From contig DNGE01000117.1 in the NCBI GenBank assembly GCA_003486705.1, forward strand, positions 16,480 through 36,147: a DNA stretch of 19,668 nt. The letters are read 5' to 3'. Origin of the DNA: Bacillota bacterium. Lineage in GTDB: Bacteria; Bacillota_I; Bacilli_A; MOL361; Turicibacteraceae. Shown in pieces: positions 15,580 through 19,668 of the stretch; the stretch's first letter is position 1; every line of letters starts with the position of its first letter. Made by a program: the position numbers and the translations under genes. The notes beneath the pieces are model-generated. The model ran no database searches and was not told where the DNA came from. It worked only from the letters and a program-made list of their open reading frames with translations.

Positions 15580-16752
15580 ATGGCTATTAATGCGGTGGCC
15601 ATTGTATTAGCCGGTGGTAAGGGGACAAGGCTAAAGGAATTAACCTTAAACCGTCCTAAACCTGCTGTTACTTTTGCAGGGAAGTATCGTCTAATTGATT
15701 TTGCATTAAGTAATTGTACAAATTCAGGGATTACACATGTTGGGGTATTGACGCAATATGAGCCATTAGAACTTATTAATTATATTGGTGAAGGTAGTGC
15801 ATGGGATTTAGATGTTTACGGTTCTTCTGTTACAGTAATGGGGCCGTACACCTCAAGAGATTATGGTTTTTTATGGCAGGGTGGAACAGCTGAGGCTGTT
15901 ATATTAAACATGCCATTTATCGAGCAATATAACCCGGAGTATTTACTCGTTTTATCTGCTGATCATGTATATAAGATGGATTATCAAGAGCTACTGCAAT
16001 ATCATATTGAAAAAGAAGCTGACTTAACGATTTCAACGATTAAAGTACCACTAGAGGAAACAAAACGTTTTGGAGTTGTTATTACAGATGAAGATAATCG
16101 AATTATTGATTTTGAAGAGAAGCCTACAAAACCGAAAAGTGACTTAGCTTCAATGGGGATTTACGTATTTAGTTGGAAGAAGTTTAAAGAAGATATTGTA
16201 CATAAGTATTATAAGCGTATTTATAATGGTGTTGATTTTGCAAAAGACGTGATTCCACAATTTATTGAAGAAAGTAAAAGTGTTTATTCATTTGAGTACA
16301 AAGGCTATTGGCGTGATGTTGGAACAGTTGAAGGGTATTGGGAAGCTCATATGGATTTGTTAAACCCAAATAATGAATTAAAATTACATGATTATTCATG
16401 GCCAATTTTTTCAAAAGTGTCGACGTTACCACCGCATCACATTTTACCAGGTGCTAAAATAAAGAATACATGGATTAATGAAGGATCGATGATTTTAGGA
16501 GAAGTTAGTGATTCTGTTATTTCACATCGTTGTTATTTGAATAAAGGGTCTAAGGTTGAGGAAAGTGTTATTTTAACAAATGCTCATGTCGGTAAAGACT
16601 GTCTAATAAAAAAAGCAATTATAGGGGAGGATGTAACCATTCCACCTCATACAACATTAATTGGGAAAGAAGATGGAATTTTACTCGTAACTAAAGATAA
16701 TTTAGATGAAATTTTAGATGAGTATAATAGGGGGGAATTCAATGAAGAATAA
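15580..16752 (+). CDS. glgC: GlgC, glucose-1-phosphate adenylyltransferase
   Basis: Makes ADP-glucose from ATP and glucose-1-phosphate, the committed step of bacterial glycogen synthesis. It has 390 residues. The nucleotide-binding motif LAGGKGTRL is at 10-18, with FLWQGGTAEAV at 97-107, catalytic Asp128 (SADHVYKMDY) and the glucose-1-phosphate-binding Lys181 (DFEEKP). A C-terminal left-handed beta-helix follows from about residue 280. ATG at 15580 is chosen because the GGGGGAT ribosome site (15569-15575) lies upstream; the ATG at 15562 precedes that site. The 3' end overlaps the glgD-glgA gene by 11 bases, implying coupled translation of the two interacting subunits. Confidence 0.95.
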   Translation: MAINAVAIVLAGGKGTRLKELTLNRPKPAVTFAGKYRLIDFALSNCTNSGITHVGVLTQYEPLELINYIGEGSAWDLDVYGSSVTVMGPYTSRDYGFLWQGGTAEAVILNMPFIEQYNPEYLLVLSADHVYKMDYQELLQYHIEKEADLTISTIKVPLEETKRFGVVITDEDNRIIDFEEKPTKPKSDLASMGIYVFSWKKFKEDIVHKYYKRIYNGVDFAKDVIPQFIEESKSVYSFEYKGYWRDVGTVEGYWEAHMDLLNPNNELKLHDYSWPIFSKVSTLPPHHILPGAKIKNTWINEGSMILGEVSDSVISHRCYLNKGSKVEESVILTNAHVGKDCLIKKAIIGEDVTIPPHTTLIGKEDGILLVTKDNLDEILDEYNRGEFNEE

Positions 16753-19186
16753 AGCCTTATGTATTATCGATGGCGTAAATACATCACAATCATTACACAC
16801 CTTACTAGCACAACGTTGTATTGCAGCCTTACCATATGGTGGGCGTTATCGGCTAATTGATTTTCCATTATCAAATGTTGTTCATTCAGGCATAACTAAT
16901 GTTGCCATCTTTCCTGATGGCGATTATCATTCACTTAGTGATCATATTAGATCAGGGAAGTTTTGGGGACTAGACCGCAAAGTAGATGGATTATTTTTAT
17001 TACCACCTAAAAAAGAAATTGTTTCAAGTGCAAATTCACTAACCTTTGCACGAATGAGAGAACATATTGATTATTTTTTGCGTTCACGCCAAAAGTATGT
17101 CATTATATATCAAGCGAATGTCATTACAAATATCCCGTTTGAAAAGTTAGTCAAACATCATATAGAATCAAAAGCAGATGTAACCATTGTTAGTTATAAA
17201 AATAAGCAAGTTGGTATTTTTGTTATAGAGAAAGACTATTTAATCGATTTAATTTTAAGACATGAAATTTCACCGTATAATTCGATTTCAGCATTAATTG
17301 AATTACATGAGGGATTGAAGATTAATACATATATGCATGACTCTTATACCCGAACCATTGACTCTATCGTATCGTATTACCGTGCAAATATGGATATGCT
17401 TAAATATAAGTATGGGTTTGAACTATTCTTGCTCGATCGCCCTATTATCACAAAAACAAAAGATGAAAGTCCTGCTTTTTATTCTAAAACAGCAGATGTT
17501 TCAAATAGTGTTGTAGCGAATGGGTGTATTATTGAAGGGAAAGTTGAAAATTCGATTATTTTTCGCGATGTCATTATTAAAAAAGGGGCTATTGTTCGAA
17601 ATTCGATTTTAATGCCAAACACAGTTGTTGGTGAAAATAGTATTGTTGACCGAATGATTTCTGATAAGCATGTCTTAATCAATGATGGGGCTACGGTTAA
17701 AGGTCAAGAATTTATTCCAGCTGTTTTATCAAAAGGACAACGTGTGGCTGGAGCAAAAGAGATTAATATTTTACAAGTGGCAACGGAGTGCGTTCCGTTT
17801 TATAAAACAGGTGGTTTAGCTAATGTGATCTTTGAATTAACAGAGGAGTTAATTAAGCAAGGTGTTCGAACTGATGTTATTTTGCCGTATTACTCAATCT
17901 TAGATCAGCGATATGTAGAAAACCTTGTACATGATTTCCAATCTACTGTGACGGTCGGTGAAAATGAAATTAATTATGATGTGTATCATTATTCCAATGC
18001 GGGGGTAAAATATTATTTTATTTCAAGCGGAGATTTATCAAGAGAACGTCCGTATGGGTATTCCGATGATTGTAAACGATATGAACTGTTTTGTTATTTG
18101 ACGCTAGACTTTATTTCAAAACGTTTACTGAAATATGATGTTATTCATTGTCATGACTGGTTAACGGGGTTAATTCCTTATTTTATGAAATACGAATTTA
18201 GTCAACAGACAAGACATTTTAACTATACTAAAACGATTATGACCATTCATAATATTCAGTATCAAGGCATTTGTGATATCTCGGATCTAGCAATTATTCC
18301 TCAAAATGAGATGATACCCAATGAAATTATGTTATATGAAAAAGTTAATTTCTTAAAAGCTGGTATTGTATTAAGTGACCGTGTGACAACAGTCTCACCA
18401 ACGTATTGTAATGAAATTTGTTATCCCTATTTTGCAGAAGGATTAGATCGATTTATTTATACGCGTAAAGATGCACTACATGGCATATTAAATGGAGTTA
18501 GTTATTCATACAATAATCCAAACAGTGACTTAAGTATTTATAAAACATATTGTCTTAAAACAGTGCATTTGAAAAAGGAAAATAAATGTCAAATGCAAGC
18601 TGAACTCGGATTACCAGTTAATCCGGATATACCTGTTATCGGGATGGTTACACGTGTCATTGAACAAAAAGGATTTGATTTAATTTTAGAAATTTTTGAA
18701 GACTTGATGCGTGAAAATGTTCAATTTGTCTTACTTGGTGATGGTGATCATCGCTACACATCTTTCTTTAAGAAAATGGCAAACCAATATCCAGATAAAG
18801 TTTCAGCTAACATTGGTTATAATGCATATAATTCGCAGATGATTTACGCAGGAAGCGATATGTTCTTGATGCCATCTCGCTTTGAACCTTGTGGAATCAG
18901 TCAAATGATTGCCATGAAATATGGAACAATTCCAATTGTTCGTGAAACAGGTGGTTTAAAAGATACAGTTATTCCTTATAATGAATTTACGTTATTTGGT
19001 AATGGGTTTAGCTTTGCTCACTACAGTTCACGAGATATGTTCTATATTTTAAAACGTGCATTACATTTTTATTATCAACCACTTCATTGGAATAAATTAA
19101 TTCAAAGTGCGATGGAAACTGATTTAAGTTGGGAAAGCTCAGCTAAAGAATATATTAATTTATATAGAAAAGTAATGAATGATTAG
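16742..19186 (+). CDS. glgD-glgA: GlgD-GlgA fusion: AGPase regulatory subunit + glycogen synthase
   Basis: One uninterrupted 814-residue reading frame. Residues 1 to about 336 match GlgD, the non-catalytic AGPase-like partner of GlgC in Bacillota. It has AALPYGGRYRLIDFPLSN and FWGLDRKVDGLFLLPP, lacks the GGxGTRL catalytic loop, and ends in a beta-helix. Residues about 340-814 are a full-length GT5 glycogen synthase: KTGGLA at 355-360, HCHDW at 469-473, TIHNIQYQG at 501-509, EQKGFDL near 641-647 and the catalytic-site motif SRFEPCGISQ with Glu715. GlgD ends and GlgA begins (INILQVATECVPF) with hardly any linker. ATG at 16742 follows GGGGGG (16730-16735) and overlaps glgC by 11 bases. The two are normally separate genes, so the fusion couples ADP-glucose supply to polymerisation. 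Confidence 0.93.
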   Translation: MKNKALCIIDGVNTSQSLHTLLAQRCIAALPYGGRYRLIDFPLSNVVHSGITNVAIFPDGDYHSLSDHIRSGKFWGLDRKVDGLFLLPPKKEIVSSANSLTFARMREHIDYFLRSRQKYVIIYQANVITNIPFEKLVKHHIESKADVTIVSYKNKQVGIFVIEKDYLIDLILRHEISPYNSISALIELHEGLKINTYMHDSYTRTIDSIVSYYRANMDMLKYKYGFELFLLDRPIITKTKDESPAFYSKTADVSNSVVANGCIIEGKVENSIIFRDVIIKKGAIVRNSILMPNTVVGENSIVDRMISDKHVLINDGATVKGQEFIPAVLSKGQRVAGAKEINILQVATECVPFYKTGGLANVIFELTEELIKQGVRTDVILPYYSILDQRYVENLVHDFQSTVTVGENEINYDVYHYSNAGVKYYFISSGDLSRERPYGYSDDCKRYELFCYLTLDFISKRLLKYDVIHCHDWLTGLIPYFMKYEFSQQTRHFNYTKTIMTIHNIQYQGICDISDLAIIPQNEMIPNEIMLYEKVNFLKAGIVLSDRVTTVSPTYCNEICYPYFAEGLDRFIYTRKDALHGILNGVSYSYNNPNSDLSIYKTYCLKTVHLKKENKCQMQAELGLPVNPDIPVIGMVTRVIEQKGFDLILEIFEDLMRENVQFVLLGDGDHRYTSFFKKMANQYPDKVSANIGYNAYNSQMIYAGSDMFLMPSRFEPCGISQMIAMKYGTIPIVRETGGLKDTVIPYNEFTLFGNGFSFAHYSSRDMFYILKRALHFYYQPLHWNKLIQSAMETDLSWESSAKEYINLYRKVMND

Positions 19187-19190
19187 GCCC

Positions 19191-19229
19191 AAAAAGATCT
19201 TAAATGTTATATTTAAGGTCTTTTTTTTT
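19191..19229 (+). terminator. Terminator of the glycogen operon
   Basis: GATCTTAAAT (19196-19205) pairs with ATTTAAGGTC (19211-19220, one G:U pair) around GTTAT, followed by nine T. It lies just after the glgD-glgA stop codon and ends the operon with no glgP attached. Confidence 0.92.
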
Positions 19230-19304
19230 AGACATAACTAAAAAAATAAGATAAATTGAAGTTTTAAATGCTCGTGGTAAGCGGGTAATCGTAGCACGGA
19301 TTCC

Positions 19305-19355
19305 ATGACCTCTATTTTTTAGCTATACTTAAGCTATCAAAAAATAGGAGGTCAT
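19305..19355 (+). promoter_or_regulatory. RBS-sequestering hairpin and promoter at the IS66 left end
   Basis: ATGACCTCTA (19305-19314) can pair, with one bulge, with 19345-19355, which contains the GGAGGT ribosome site (19347-19352) of the first IS ORF. T/A-runs and TAGCT/AGCTA extend the stem inwards. A -10 box TATACT (19324-19329) lies in the loop, so a transcript from it would begin near 19336 and lack the left arm. The -35 box is weak. Confidence 0.55.
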
Positions 19356-19359
19356 TTTT

Positions 19360-19554
19360 ATGAAAGACACTTTGATTGTTCCCATTCGTTTGAACGATAA
19401 CTCAACCACTAAAGAGACGAATTCTAAACTTACTTCATCTGACTCAGCTGTTTGCCATCTTAAGATTAAAGATGCAGAAGTCTCATTTCATAATGGAGTT
19501 GATAAATACATCCTTCATGCCGTTTTAGCTGAGGTTTCAAAATATGCTCGTTAA
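19360..19554 (+). CDS. IS66 accessory ORF1 (TnpA-like)
   Basis: A 64-residue protein in the position of the first IS66 ORF. The sequence itself is short and weakly diagnostic; it ends DKYILHAVLAEVSKYAR. The ATG at 19360 has GGAGGT seven bases upstream, inside the hairpin described separately. The family's ORF1 is needed for full transposition activity by an unknown mechanism. Identification rests mainly on its place before the recognisable TnpB and after the IS end. Confidence 0.65.
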   Translation: MKDTLIVPIRLNDNSTTKETNSKLTSSDSAVCHLKIKDAEVSFHNGVDKYILHAVLAEVSKYAR

Positions 19555-19668
19555 TTATGCTGCGGTTAAACACATTTTTATTGTTTGTGGCCGTACAGAT
19601 CAGAGGTTGGGAATCGATGGTTTAGCCAGTATCATCTTAGACAAATACGAGTTAGATTTATTTGACGA
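19544..19668 (+). CDS. tnpB: IS66 accessory ORF2 (TnpB), 5' part (cut by window end)
   Basis: Forty-one codons are visible before the window ends. The segment IFIVCGRTDQRLGIDGLAS carries the hallmark of IS66 Orf2 (cG.TD.RkGidGLa). The start ATG at 19544 overlaps the stop of the first ORF by 11 bases, in a different frame, which is the translational-coupling arrangement typical of IS66 elements. The rest of this gene and the DDE transposase should follow beyond the window. Confidence 0.85.
   Translation, partial: MLVNYAAVKHIFIVCGRTDQRLGIDGLASIILDKYELDLFD

Larger units (their letters stand above)
19277..19668 (+). mobile_element. IS66-family insertion sequence, left end (continues past window)
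   Basis: The left terminus is placed at GTAAGCGGGTAATCG (19277), which has the GTAA start of IS66-family inverted repeats. It is followed by a small first ORF, then an overlapping ORF with the IS66 Orf2/TnpB motif. The transposase gene proper (TnpC) and right end are outside the window, so completeness and target duplication cannot be judged. The eight bases before it (TGCTCGTG, 19269-19276) would be the predicted target duplication. Confidence 0.8.

Noticed and set aside
17750..17765. Possible sequencing error joining glgD and glgA artificially
   Set aside because: The frame passes cleanly through the junction with sensible residues on both sides, and there is no homopolymer run at the junction itself. 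Raw reads would settle it.

Overview
The window looks like chromosomal DNA of a low-GC Bacillota. The gene families, the sufC-D-S-U-B order, the glgC/glgD pair, strong AGGAGG-type ribosome sites and many intrinsic terminators all fit. A Turicibacter- or Erysipelotrichia-like host is my best guess from overall resemblance, but no rRNA or other taxonomic marker is present to confirm it. No tRNA, rRNA, CRISPR array or prophage was seen.

Layout. (1) Bases 1-1461: the 3' part of a two-gene operon, an FAD/NAD-dependent oxidoreductase cut by the window edge and a small CxxC DUF1667 protein. This pair usually travels with glycerol-3-phosphate dehydrogenase genes. (2) 1519-2757: an aminopeptidase P-type M24 peptidase with its own extended -10 promoter. 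It converges on a shared terminator with (3) two adjacent, paralogous minus-strand Na+/phosphate symporter genes (2796-3740 without, and 3873-5495 with, a C-terminal PhoU-like domain). A good promoter and PhoP-box-like repeats lie upstream of the longer one. (4) 5897-11199: a complete SUF iron-sulphur cluster assembly operon, sufC-sufD-sufS-sufU-sufB, with a strong terminator. (5) 11335-12689: a DUF2892 protein with an unusual cysteine/aspartate-rich tail, a minus-strand two-CBS-domain protein and a YunC-like DUF1805 protein. (6) 13029-19186: a glycogen synthesis operon, glgB-glgC-glgD/glgA. (7) 19277-19668: the left end of an IS66-family insertion sequence running off the window.

How the parts work together. 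In the glycogen operon, GlgC makes ADP-glucose, GlgA polymerises it and GlgB adds branches. GlgD is normally a non-catalytic or regulatory partner of GlgC, but here it is fused in frame and without a linker to the N-terminus of GlgA. GlgB carries an extra 186-residue tail built on a 28-residue Lys/Arg/Pro/Ala/Glu tandem repeat. The operon has a cre-like CcpA site just upstream of its promoter, G-run ribosome sites at all three genes and a perfect inverted repeat between glgB and glgC. In the SUF operon, SufS mobilises sulphur from cysteine, SufU accepts it, and SufB/SufC/SufD form the scaffold.

The most unusual items are the GlgD-GlgA fusion and the GlgB repeat tail, which occur in the same operon. 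Next come the Cys/Asp tail of the DUF2892 protein, a hairpin at the IS66 left end that would hide the ribosome site on read-through transcripts, and an abrupt GC change inside the first gene. Base counts given are hand counts. Family names are recognised from motifs, not from searches.
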